41,846 nt of DNA from an uncultured Chlorobiaceae bacterium. Lineage in GTDB: Bacteria; Bacteroidota; Chlorobiia; Chlorobiales; Chlorobiaceae. Shown here in pieces: positions 15,372 to 22,910 of the stretch (positions are counted from its first letter, which is position 1; the number at the start of each line of letters is the position of its first letter). The stretch covers positions 1 through 41,846 of the forward strand of contig CAJEXW010000022.1 in assembly GCA_903994525.1 (NCBI GenBank). Direction: 5' to 3'. The position numbers and the translations under genes are program-made. Below the pieces are notes generated by a model. That model was not told the DNA's origin and did not search any database. It was given only the letters and a program-made list of their open reading frames with translations.

Positions 15372-17093
15372 ATGACTACGGAAATTAAAACAGGTAAAAT
15401 TTATATCAAAGGTGTGTTTGAGCAATGGTATAGAATACCTGAATATCAAAGGCCTTATGTTTGGTCTAAAGAAGAAGTTATTGATTTACTTGATGATATA
15501 AGTTATGCAGCAATAAACACTCCGAACAATGACTATTTCTTTGGTTCTTTTGTGTATCAATATAAAAAATCTAATGCTATACAGCTTTTTGATGAAAATG
15601 ATTTACTAGATGGTCAGCAGCGTATCACTACCTTGTTTTTGATCTTTGCTGTAATTAGAGATATTGAGATAAAAGAACAAAGGAAAAAGAATTGTCAAAA
15701 CTATATTTATCAAGAAGAAAATAAAGATACGAATACCCCCGCGAGAATTAGATTATTTTATAAAATCCGTCCAGAAGTTGAACAATTTATTGATGAATAC
15801 ATTAGACCTGAAAATAGTATTATTAATAACCTGGATAAAATAATTAAACTTATAGATTCAACTTCTGATATTTCAATTAAAAACATGGCGATTGCTATTG
15901 TTGTGATTAAAGAATTTTTTGAAAAAAATAATAATATTGATTCTTTTTTTCCTTATTTGCTTCAACGTGTATTGATGATATACGTTTATTCAGAACAGCT
16001 AGATGATGCATTTCGTTTGTTTACTATTTTAAATAATAGAGGTGTTGTTTTAAGGCATTCTGATATACTAAAAGCTCAAAATCTTCAATATATAGTAGAG
16101 GATGATCGTATCAAATATGCTATAAAATGGGAGGAATTAGAATCTGAATTAGGTGAAAATTTTGATCGTTTCTTATCTTTTATTAGAACCATTGTCGTAA
16201 AAGAGAAAGCACGTTTAAATCTATTGCAAGAGTTTGAAAACATATATGAACCTAAAGAAAAAGATAAAAAAACTGGGGAGACTAAACCGCCTCTACTAAA
16301 AAGAGGAAAAGAAACGTTTGATTTGCTTGTTAAATATTATTCGCATTATGATGAATTATTTGAAAACGATAATCACAGATTTACTAATGGATTCGAGTTC
16401 AATAATTTAATATTTTGCATGAAAACCACATTACCATCTACCGATTGGATTCCTCCTTTGCTTTCTTACTTTGATAAGTTTAATTCTAACGAAATTTATC
16501 ATTTCCTTTTACAGTTGGATAAAAAATTTACAGGTGATTGGATTAGTCAATTAACCCCAACGGAAAGGATTGAAAATATGAATTCAATTATTAAAGGAAT
16601 TGAAATATATAATAGCCCTTTTGATTTATTTAATACCGCATTATTTGATTTTAATAAAAATAATTTTTTTAAAAATATTGATAATAAAATATATGGAAGA
16701 CAATTTGTAAAAAATATTTTGTTGAAATTGGATTTTATTTTGAATGATAATAAAACCACAAAATGGAGTGGATTTCGTCAGATAACAGTCGAACATATTC
16801 TTCCACAAACGCCAGAAAATAATAGTAAATGGAAAATTGATTTTACTGATATCCAAAGAGCGGATTTAACCGATAAATTAGGAAATCTAATATTGCTTGG
16901 CCGAGGGAAAAATTCCTCACAAGGGCGTTTGGATTATACCGAAAAACATGAAAAATATTTTTCAAAAAATATTAACACATTTCCAAATTCATTAAGAGTA
17001 TTTAATACATATCAATCGCAATGGACTGTGAATGAATTAACCCAAAATCATAATTACTCATTGGGTGAATTAAAAAAATATTACGGAATATAA
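15372..17093 (+). CDS. GmrSD-like DUF262/DUF1524 nuclease
   Basis: The 573-residue protein has the two domains of GmrSD-type (type IV restriction) enzymes in one chain. The N-terminal DUF262 domain shows IPEYQRPYVW (residues 22-31) and the nucleotide-binding DGQQRITTLF (from Asp 80). The C-terminal DUF1524 HNH-type nuclease shows VEHILPQTPE (from Val 473) followed by KLGNLILLGRGKNSSQG. GmrSD enzymes cleave DNA with modified cytosines, and relatives act in anti-phage defence; the target here is unknown. The gene is strongly AT-rich compared with the cobalamin operon that starts 59 bp after it, which points to horizontal transfer. It appears full length and intact, and is the rightmost island gene. 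Confidence 0.85.
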   Translation: MTTEIKTGKIYIKGVFEQWYRIPEYQRPYVWSKEEVIDLLDDISYAAINTPNNDYFFGSFVYQYKKSNAIQLFDENDLLDGQQRITTLFLIFAVIRDIEIKEQRKKNCQNYIYQEENKDTNTPARIRLFYKIRPEVEQFIDEYIRPENSIINNLDKIIKLIDSTSDISIKNMAIAIVVIKEFFEKNNNIDSFFPYLLQRVLMIYVYSEQLDDAFRLFTILNNRGVVLRHSDILKAQNLQYIVEDDRIKYAIKWEELESELGENFDRFLSFIRTIVVKEKARLNLLQEFENIYEPKEKDKKTGETKPPLLKRGKETFDLLVKYYSHYDELFENDNHRFTNGFEFNNLIFCMKTTLPSTDWIPPLLSYFDKFNSNEIYHFLLQLDKKFTGDWISQLTPTERIENMNSIIKGIEIYNSPFDLFNTALFDFNKNNFFKNIDNKIYGRQFVKNILLKLDFILNDNKTTKWSGFRQITVEHILPQTPENNSKWKIDFTDIQRADLTDKLGNLILLGRGKNSSQGRLDYTEKHEKYFSKNINTFPNSLRVFNTYQSQWTVNELTQNHNYSLGELKKYYGI

Positions 17094-17152
17094 GTATCGA
17101 CTATACTGAGAAAACATTTTGTAAAAATTAAATTTATAATCTCCATCTCCCC

Positions 17153-17680
17153 ATGACCTCAAGACGTATCCTCCTCTTCACCGGAAACGGTAAAGGCAAA
17201 AGCACAGCGGCCTTTGGAATGCTGGCAAGAGCACTCGGCCACGGTATGAAAGCCAGAGTGATCCAGTTTGTAAAATCTGATGATGCTGTTGGCGAACAGC
17301 GCTTTTTCAGTCAGCTCGAAGGAGTTGAGTGGGAGCAGTTCGGTAAAGGATTTCTTCCTCGCGATCCGGAGAGCCCGAAGATGGAGGAGCATAGAGCTGC
17401 CGCACGGGCAGGGCTTGATGTGGCAATTGCTGCTCTTGCCTCTCCTGATTATGATGTTGTAGTGCTTGATGAACTCTGTTTTGCGCTTGGCCAGAATCTT
17501 GTCCCCATCGAGCCGCTGCTTGAGGCGCTTCGCTCGGCTGAGGATGGCAAGATTGTGGTGATGACGGGCCGCAATGCTCCCGAAGCGCTTGTTGCGGTTG
17601 CTGATACGGTAACGGAGATGACGATGATTAAACATGGGTATCAGCAGGGTATTCCTGCGCAGAAGGGTGTTGAGGATTGA
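17153..17680 (+). CDS. cobO: Cob(I)yrinic acid a,c-diamide / corrinoid adenosyltransferase
   Basis: The 175-residue CobO/CobA (BtuR) family enzyme transfers the 5'-deoxyadenosyl group of ATP to the cobalt of corrinoids in the cytoplasm. The P-loop GNGKGKST is at residues 11-18, VIQFVKSD follows, and the VVLDELCFALGQNLV segment lies in the middle. The length is normal. The stop overlaps the btuC start in ATGA fashion (17677-17680), so transport and adenosylation are coupled. Only 59 bp separate it from the AT-rich DUF262 gene, and no B12 riboswitch is visible in that gap. The operon may have lost its original upstream control when the island formed. A fragment of a second copy is at 7337-7395. 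Confidence 0.93.
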   Translation: MTSRRILLFTGNGKGKSTAAFGMLARALGHGMKARVIQFVKSDDAVGEQRFFSQLEGVEWEQFGKGFLPRDPESPKMEEHRAAARAGLDVAIAALASPDYDVVVLDELCFALGQNLVPIEPLLEALRSAEDGKIVVMTGRNAPEALVAVADTVTEMTMIKHGYQQGIPAQKGVED

Positions 17681-18726
17681 TGGGTATGAAGCGTATCAAG
17701 CATTCTGCGGTTGGTGCTGATAACAGTTTTACCACGCAAACTCGCAGCAGGGCGGGGTTGAGGATGCTGCTCTTTTTTGCGGCGCTCATGGCGCTGCTTG
17801 CTCTCTCTATGCTTCTTGGCCCTTCTGGTATCGGAATTCCTGATCTTGAGTCGCCTTCGGGCAGCGCCATTCTCTCGCTTCGGTTCAGCCGTCTCCTGAT
17901 GGGGATGATGACCGGTGCGGCGCTCTCGGCATCCGGGGTGGTTTTTCAGGCACTCCTGCGTAATCCCTTGGCAGAACCTTATGTGCTCGGAGTGAGTGGC
18001 GGGGCTGGTCTGGGTGCCACTTTGACGATACTTGCCGGGACTGGAGTTGTTGCTTCGTTCAGCCTGCCGGTTGTCGCCTTTCTTTCGGCGGTGGTAACGC
18101 TGATGGTGGTGTACGGCATCGCCAGCCAGGGGTCAACGGGTCAGCCATCCGTTTATAGTCTTATTCTCAGCGGTGTTATTGTCAGCTCAATCTGCTCAAG
18201 CATTATCATGTTTCTGGTTTCGACCGCAAGCGTTGAGGGGATGCACAATGTGATCTGGTGGATGCTTGGCAGTCTCCAGCCAGTCTCGGCAGGCCAGCAG
18301 CTCCTCTCGGCTGCGCTGCTCTTCGGGGCGCTTGCTGGAATATGGCTCCTCTCCCCACGCCTTAATGCGCTTGCGCTTGGGCGTGAGATGGCCCATTATC
18401 AGGGGCTTCATGCTGATCTGGTTATTGTTATCGGTCTGCTGTTTGCGACGCTTCTGGCTGCCATCGCGGTCTCCCTTTCCGGGATGATCGGCTTTGTCGG
18501 CCTCATTGTGCCTCACGTTATGCGTGCCATCTTCGGGCCTGACCACCGAAAGCTTGTTCCTCTTGCCGCGCTTGGCGGGGGTGTTTTTCTTGTTGTCTGC
18601 GATGCCGTGGCCCGAACCCTGCTTGCTCCGGTTGAGATACCGGTTGGTGTGGTGACCGCGCTTGCAGGCGGGCCTTTTTTTCTCATTATTCTTCAGCGGA
18701 GAATGAAACAGGCATGGATAGCATGA
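17677..18726 (+). CDS. btuC: Cobalamin (FecCD-type) ABC transporter permease
   Basis: This 349-residue FecCD/BtuC-family permease imports corrinoids through the inner membrane. The first about 30 residues are cytoplasmic and basic, and about nine or ten hydrophobic helices follow. Family motifs visible are RFSRLLMGMMTGAALSASG, NPLAEPYVLGVSGGAGLG and GMIGFVGLIVPHVMR, the last forming the coupling region to the ATPase. It overlaps cobO by 4 bp and btuD by 13 bp. The FecCD family also includes iron-siderophore permeases; B12 specificity is inferred from cobO and cbiR as neighbours. A truncated relative with a 12-bp deletion is at 7396-7738. Confidence 0.88.
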   Translation: MMGMKRIKHSAVGADNSFTTQTRSRAGLRMLLFFAALMALLALSMLLGPSGIGIPDLESPSGSAILSLRFSRLLMGMMTGAALSASGVVFQALLRNPLAEPYVLGVSGGAGLGATLTILAGTGVVASFSLPVVAFLSAVVTLMVVYGIASQGSTGQPSVYSLILSGVIVSSICSSIIMFLVSTASVEGMHNVIWWMLGSLQPVSAGQQLLSAALLFGALAGIWLLSPRLNALALGREMAHYQGLHADLVIVIGLLFATLLAAIAVSLSGMIGFVGLIVPHVMRAIFGPDHRKLVPLAALGGGVFLVVCDAVARTLLAPVEIPVGVVTALAGGPFFLIILQRRMKQAWIA

Positions 18727-19991
18727 TGCAGCACGATGCAATGACCTTCAGGAACGTCTCTGCCGGGTACAAGCAGCGAAAGGTGCTCGACAACGTCAGC
18801 TTTTCCGTCAGTGAAGGAGAGTTCGTCTCGCTGATTGGCCCGAATGGTTGTGGAAAAAGCACTCTGCTGAAAACTGCCGCAGCTCTTCTCAAGCCACTCT
18901 CAGGCAAGGTTGAACTCTTTGGTCAGGATGTGCAGCATATCAAACCAGCTCTGCGCGCATCCCTGCTGGGCGTGGTGCCGCAGAAAATCGAATCGCCGAT
19001 GGCTTTTACGGTCGATCAGATTGTGATGAACGGTCGAATCAGCTCCATGGGGCGGTGGGGAACTCCCTCTTCGGTTGACCACGATCTTGTCGAACGCTCC
19101 ATGATCTACACCGATGTGCTCGATTTGCGGGAGCGATTTTTTACGGAGTTGAGCGGTGGCGAGCAGCAGCGGGTTGCACTGGCGATGGTGCTCGCGCAGG
19201 ATCCGAAAATCATCATGCTCGATGAATCGATCTCCCACCTTGATATCAACCACCGTCAGGAGGTGCTTCAGATTCTGATGAACCTCAACCGCGAAAAGCA
19301 GATGACCATCCTGCTGGTGAGCCACGATCTCACCCTCTCGGCAGGTATCTCCGACCGTTTTCTGCTGATGGAGTCTGGTACTCTGGTAAAGGCGGGAACG
19401 CCGGTTGAGGTGCTGGAGCCAGAGGTGCTGAGCCGCGTCTACAACTGCGACCTCCATGTGCAGCAGGATCCCTACACCGGCTATCTGCAGGTGACAGGAG
19501 CGATTGACAGCCTGCGGCATCGCCAGAAGCTGAACAAGAGTGTGCATGTTATTGCCGGAGGCGGAAGCGGCATTGAACTTTATCGCAGATTGCTGATTGA
19601 GGGGTACGAAGTGACCACCGGTGTCCTCAACCGTCTCGACTCCGATGCTGAAGCTGCAAGGGCGCTCAACATTCCGGCGATGCTGGAGCAGCCCTTTTCG
19701 CCGGTTGGTTCTGATGCTATTGCACAGGCACTGAAGATGGTGGCTGATGCCGATGCTGTTATTCTCAGTCAGGTGCCGTTTGGCTCAGGCAACCTTGTCA
19801 ATCTGACGCTTGCCGAAGCGGCGCTCAACAGTGGCAAGCCGGTTTTTCTTGCCGATGGTATTACCACTCGTGACTACACCGAGGGGAAAGCTGCCCTTGC
19901 ATTTACCACCCGCCTGATGCAGAGTGGTGCCAAGGCCTGGCACTCGATGTCTGAACTGATGACTCATCTTCAACTGTACCAAAACCGATGA
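18714..19991 (+). CDS. btuD: Cobalamin ABC transporter ATPase with an extra C-terminal Rossmann-like domain
   Basis: The 425-residue protein has a BtuD/FhuC-type ATPase in residues about 8-265. Walker A is GPNGCGKST (42-50), the signature LSGGEQQR (146-153) and Walker B IIMLDESISHLD (Asp 170, Glu 171), with SHDLTLS after it. A further 150 residues begin with HVIAGGGSGIELYRRLL and contain DADAVILSQVPFGSGN. This resembles a nucleotide-binding Rossmann fold and is absent from the Escherichia coli BtuD. Its role is unknown. I keep ATG 18714; ATG 18723 is possible. The last codons plus stop (ACCGATGA) look as if they originally overlapped the cbiR start, which is now 2.9 kb away. Confidence 0.85.
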   Translation: MDSMMQHDAMTFRNVSAGYKQRKVLDNVSFSVSEGEFVSLIGPNGCGKSTLLKTAAALLKPLSGKVELFGQDVQHIKPALRASLLGVVPQKIESPMAFTVDQIVMNGRISSMGRWGTPSSVDHDLVERSMIYTDVLDLRERFFTELSGGEQQRVALAMVLAQDPKIIMLDESISHLDINHRQEVLQILMNLNREKQMTILLVSHDLTLSAGISDRFLLMESGTLVKAGTPVEVLEPEVLSRVYNCDLHVQQDPYTGYLQVTGAIDSLRHRQKLNKSVHVIAGGGSGIELYRRLLIEGYEVTTGVLNRLDSDAEAARALNIPAMLEQPFSPVGSDAIAQALKMVADADAVILSQVPFGSGNLVNLTLAEAALNSGKPVFLADGITTRDYTEGKAALAFTTRLMQSGAKAWHSMSELMTHLQLYQNR

Positions 19992-20096
19992 TCCCCATGA
20001 GCTTAAGATTCGTCGTGTGAGGCCACAGAGGAGCCCGTTGCATCAATCAGCGGCTGATGTGACGCATTGCACGCTCAAGTCAACCCAATAAAGAGT

Positions 20097-20321
20097 TCAA
20101 CCACACTGCTCAGGACTTTTCTTTTCATGCCTTGCCGCAACAGGCAGAAGTGACCGCAGGGCATCATTGACAGATTTGTGATCAGGAAAATACTTTGCCA
20201 CATCAGGATCAAGAGCAACGACGTTTGTCCCTTCCGAGTATTTGTTTGTGTACTTGCCTCTTACGCCCTTGCTGAAATCATATTCCTCTAACAGGTCATG
20301 ATCATTTTGCATTACTTTCAT
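20097..20321 (-). CDS. Antitoxin of a BrnT-type toxin pair
   Basis: The 74-residue protein has EEYDFSKGVRGKYTNKYSEGTNVVALDPDVAKYFPD, a pattern typical of small antitoxins encoded directly behind BrnT-like toxins. The N-terminus is acidic and the C-terminus carries SVNDALRSLLPVA. It overlaps the toxin gene by 20 bases. By analogy it neutralises the toxin and represses the operon. Confidence 0.7.
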   Translation of the reverse strand: MKVMQNDHDLLEEYDFSKGVRGKYTNKYSEGTNVVALDPDVAKYFPDHKSVNDALRSLLPVAARHEKKSPEQCG

Positions 20322-20583
20322 AGTATGACCTCTCGTTTTTCGTTGCTTTTCTGGCGCTTATTATTCGAAGAGTATCGCCTCGTTCTGTATGAACCACCAC
20401 CAAGATACGGTTTTTATGAGAAGCTCCAATAAGGACAAACCGTTCCTCATTTGCAGAATGAAGGGGATCGTGAAGTGTCAACGACAGAGGATCGGCAAAG
20501 GCTGAACTGGACTCTTCGAAAGAAATACCATGCTTTTGTTCGTTCGCTTGAGCTTTTTTGTTATCCCACTCAAATGTTAGCAT
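20302..20583 (-). CDS. brnT: BrnT-family ribonuclease toxin
   Basis: This 93-residue BrnT-family protein has the family signature FEWDNKKAQANEQKHGISFEE at the N-terminus, then the ERFVLIGASHKNRILVVVHT strands and the C-terminal LRIISARKATKNERSYYE. BrnT has a RelE-like fold and cuts RNA when free of antitoxin. It is the first gene of a two-gene minus-strand operon inside the block that separates btuD from cbiR. It is full length. Confidence 0.85.
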   Translation of the reverse strand: MLTFEWDNKKAQANEQKHGISFEESSSAFADPLSLTLHDPLHSANEERFVLIGASHKNRILVVVHTERGDTLRIISARKATKNERSYYESNAK

Positions 20584-20628
20584 TTTTTCATTTTATCATA
20601 TCATTCCTGTAGAATTACTGTGATAGTG

Positions 20629-20829
20629 TTACGGCGACTGAAATTCCATGGTTGATAGCTCTTCCTCCGTTGCGCGTGATGAGATGTTGAGACACTCTAC
20701 TCCAACAACACGGTCATTTTCATCAAAATCAAGAATGATGCCAGGCCGCACCTCTTCAGATTCAACTATTTTGCTCTCATCAAGCCAGAAATAGAGGGTG
20801 TCACTCTCTTTATCAACGCTTATTTTCAT
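20629..20829 (-). CDS. DUF2283 family protein (toxin-antitoxin-like)
   Basis: The 66-residue protein begins MKISVDKESDTLYFWLDESKI and contains GIILDFDENDRVVGVECLNIS, the DUF2283 pattern. I start it at ATG 20829 because a strong GGAGGA ribosome binding site lies just upstream; a longer frame adds 13 unlikely residues. DUF2283 genes usually sit beside a DUF4258 toxin-like gene, which is not seen here. A second short frame (20813-20947, start MVRLSDDNSQEM) overlaps its start and may be the remains of the partner. Confidence 0.75.
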   Translation of the reverse strand: MKISVDKESDTLYFWLDESKIVESEEVRPGIILDFDENDRVVGVECLNISSRATEEELSTMEFQSP

Positions 20830-21065
20830 GCTTTCCTCCTTTTCGATGCACCCAATTTTTATCCACATTCCGAGGTATAATCATTTCCCTGAAGTGCTTT
20901 GAAAAGATAAGCATCTCCTGACTATTATCGTCAGAGAGCCTGACCATTTACAAGTTGCCTCCCGGGTAGTTTCTCGAACTTGTCTTTCAACAGTAATTGT
21001 ATTACGTTGTACTACACGAGATGATTTTTATTACTTTGGCAATTAAAAATAAGGGGCGTGACACC

Positions 21066-21284
21066 ATGAATACTGCAATATCTGTGAGATTACCAGATGA
21101 GCTGGTGATGCGATTGGAGGGGATAGCGAAAGAGAGCGAGAGAACTCGTTCCTTCATTATACAGAAGGCTTTGGAATCCTATGTTGAGGAGGTTGCTGAT
21201 GTTCAGATAGCCTATGACCGCCTCCATGATGCGGATGATCCTGTCATTTCAGGTAAAGAGATGAGGCACTCTCTTGGCATATAG
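21066..21284 (+). CDS. Ribbon-helix-helix antitoxin (RelB/ParD-like)
   Basis: The 72-residue protein has the ribbon-helix-helix pattern MNTAISVRLPDELVMRLEGI, then ERTRSFIIQKALESYVEEV, and an acidic C-terminal tail for toxin binding. I chose ATG 21066; the frame is open upstream with no better start. It overlaps the toxin gene by 11 bases. Confidence 0.8.
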   Translation: MNTAISVRLPDELVMRLEGIAKESERTRSFIIQKALESYVEEVADVQIAYDRLHDADDPVISGKEMRHSLGI

Positions 21285-21534
21285 TGTTGGTTACAAGAAG
21301 TCGGTTCAACGCGACCTCCGGCAGTTATCCAGATCAGATGCAAAACGGATATGTGATCAGATTGAGCAAGAACTTGTCAAGAACCCGGAGTCGAATCCGC
21401 TTTTAAAAGGTCGCTTTGCTGGCCTTCGGAAATATAGGGTTGGTGACTACAGAGTAATTTACTGTGTTTTGGATGCAGAAGTTATCATTTTGAGAATTGC
21501 CCATTGTCGAGATGTGTATAAGCGCGACATCTGA
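21274..21534 (+). CDS. RelE/ParE-family toxin
   Basis: The 86-residue RelE/ParE-superfamily toxin contains KKSVQRDLRQL, NPESNPLLKGRFAGLRKYRVGDYRVIYCV and ILRIAHCRDVYKRD, the usual KYRVGDYRV core with the C-terminal HCRDVY. The start is a TTG (21274) inside the antitoxin's end, giving tight coupling and probably low toxin synthesis. It is predicted to be a ribosome-dependent RNase (RelE) or a gyrase poison (ParE). Confidence 0.85.
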   Translation: MAYSVGYKKSVQRDLRQLSRSDAKRICDQIEQELVKNPESNPLLKGRFAGLRKYRVGDYRVIYCVLDAEVIILRIAHCRDVYKRDI

Positions 21535-21539
21535 CAATT

Positions 21540-21633
21540 TGGTTTGAGTTGCCTCTCTCTTTATTGCCGTCCCCGGCAGTACCAAGCCAGAGGGAAGCAG
21601 ATCCTCATCGCATCCATTTTTGAAAATGTTCAA
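21540..21633 (-). pseudogene. C-terminal scrap of a GNAT acetyltransferase
   Basis: The minus strand reads FKNGCDEDLLPSGLVLP. This matches the end of the acetyltransferase pseudogene at 23739-24035 (FKNGMYEDLLLYGLVLP). Only about 30 codons remain. It is evidence that sequence right of cbiR was also copied to this side. Confidence 0.5.
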
Positions 21634-21656
21634 TGGAAAAAGAAAATGGATTACCT

Positions 21657-21887
21657 ATGAGCAATTATGTATGGGGTACAAGCCTTTCGCATGCGGATTA
21701 TTTGCAGGCAAAGAGTTTTGTAACTGATGTGAAATCAGCAACGCGTGATGCTGCCAGAAAGGTTTCAATGGACATCTCGCGTCAGACTCGCGATGTTATC
21801 GCTTCAAATGAGTCGCTGCACCGCGAGCAGATGGCCTATTCAGCGTCCTATGCCGACGAACCGCCGCACGCCAAAATGTTCTGGTAA
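21657..21887 (+). pseudogene. Truncated hypothetical protein (SNYVWGTSLS N-terminus)
   Basis: The 76-residue frame starts MSNYVWGTSLSHADYLQAK and contains ATRDAARKVSMDISRQTRDVI, a coiled-coil-like region. It resembles the N-terminus of larger uncharacterised bacterial proteins that continue with a long helical part. Here it ends early (DEPPHAKMFW), so it is probably a fragment. No function can be assigned. Confidence 0.5.
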
Positions 21888-22019
21888 CAACCGACAACAG
21901 CAAGATTCATCTTGGCCAAATGTCATTCGGTGGTTACTCTTTGATTTGGCCGCAAACATGGTTCTCAGCAATTAACATCAGTAATGCTTACATTCGGGAG
22001 CGTTGATAACAATAAACCT

Positions 22020-22077
22020 ATGACCACCATGATCCTCAAGCAGCGCTTTCCATTTCGTTTCGGGACCAGTTCCTCCA
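22020..22077 (+). pseudogene. cbiR: Duplicated 5' end of cbiR
   Basis: The 58 bases from ATGACCACCATGATCCTC onwards match the start of cbiR (22907-22964) with a few changes, then diverge. It encodes only about the first 19 residues (MTTMILKQRFPFRFGTSS). It lies in the otherwise gene-free stretch 21888-22234, where nothing else is seen except the operator before vapB. Confidence 0.85.
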
Positions 22078-22190
22078 CAGTCTATCTTTCCGATCATTTC
22101 TATAACTGACTTTATTAAAGGCAGATTTGAGCATTTTTATTTATTAAAAGGGCACTCCTTTTATTAGGGTAAAATATTTTTCTATATTTC

Positions 22191-22205
22191 CTTACCCAGG
22201 GTAAG
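22191..22205 (+). promoter_or_regulatory. Perfect palindrome upstream of vapBC, likely operator
   Basis: CTTACCCAGGGTAAG is a perfect 15-bp inverted repeat 29 bases before the vapB start. A further GGGTAA half-site lies at 22167. A TATATT (about 22183) just upstream could be the -10 box. The arrangement fits autorepression by the AbrB-type VapB. Confidence 0.6.
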
Positions 22206-22234
22206 ATTTAAGAAATAACGTAAGGAGAAGAGAT

Positions 22235-22483
22235 ATGGCCATTACAACCATGACCAGCAAGGGACAAGTCACCATTCCGAAAGAGATTCGGGATCTTCTT
22301 GAACTACATTCTGGTGACAGGCTTGAGTTTACTTTTGAAAAAGGGGGGCGACTGGTTGTTACGCCAGTGAAAAAAAACGTTGACGATCTTTATGGCAGAC
22401 TGTTTAAACCTGACAGGGCAGCGCTTTCAATCGAAGCAATCAATGAGGCGCTTCGCCAAAAATTTCAGCATGACGGGCAGTGA
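22235..22483 (+). CDS. vapB: VapB antitoxin (AbrB/MazE fold)
   Basis: The 82-residue protein has the AbrB-like DNA-binding motif [20 protein letters not shown], then [19 protein letters not shown] and an acidic, helical C-terminus that should bind VapC. A good ribosome binding site (AAGGAGAA) lies 8 bases before ATG 22235. The stop overlaps the vapC start as GTGA. Confidence 0.88.
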   Translation: MAITTMTSKGQVTIPKEIRDLLELHSGDRLEFTFEKGGRLVVTPVKKNVDDLYGRLFKPDRAALSIEAINEALRQKFQHDGQ

Positions 22484-22881
22484 AAGCACTTGACACCAAT
22501 ATACTTGTTCGCTTTCTTGTTCGTGACAATCAGGAACAGGCAGAGCGTGTTTATCGTCTTTTTAAAGCAGCCGAAGCTGATAAAACTCTCTTTTTTGTCT
22601 CAATTCCTGTTCTTCTTGAACTGATCTTGGTGCTTGATTCTGTGTATGGAATTGCACGGCACGACATCCTCAATGCCATTGAAGAGCTTTTGCTTTTGCC
22701 AATAGTAAGCTTTGATGGTCAACCCGCCATAAGGAGGTTTATTGCTGAAGCTCGAAATAATAACCTTGATCTTTCGGATCTTTTGATTGCCTGTGATGCG
22801 GAGTTGTCAGGGTGTGACAAGGTTTTGACCTTTGACAAGAAAGCAGCAAAGTCAGAGCTTTTTACCTTGCTCGAAATATGA
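22480..22881 (+). CDS. vapC: VapC toxin (PIN-domain RNase)
   Basis: The 133-residue PIN-domain ribonuclease has acidic active-site residues in [10 protein letters not shown] (Asp 5), the VLLELILVL helix (Glu), [12 protein letters not shown] (Asp) and LTFDKKAAK (Asp). The start is GTG 22480, overlapping the vapB stop. VapC enzymes typically cut tRNA or rRNA. Its 3' end is followed within 7 bases by a repeat of the btuD 3' end and then cbiR. Confidence 0.9.
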   Translation: MKALDTNILVRFLVRDNQEQAERVYRLFKAAEADKTLFFVSIPVLLELILVLDSVYGIARHDILNAIEELLLLPIVSFDGQPAIRRFIAEARNNNLDLSDLLIACDAELSGCDKVLTFDKKAAKSELFTLLEI

Positions 22882-22887
22882 GAGGAT

Positions 22888-22910
22888 TTCAACAATACCA
22901 AGACCGATGA
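22888..22910 (+). repeat. Duplicate of the btuD 3' end abutting cbiR
   Basis: TTCAAC-N2-TACCAAGACCGATGA matches the last bases of btuD (19969-19991, TTCAACTGTACCAAAACCGA then TGA). The stop TGA overlaps the cbiR ATG as ATGA. It looks like the original btuD-cbiR junction, now separated from the intact btuD by the toxin-antitoxin block. Confidence 0.75.

Noticed and set aside
17094..17152. Possible B12 riboswitch before cobO.
   Set aside because: The gap is only 59 bp and lacks the conserved B12-box sequence.
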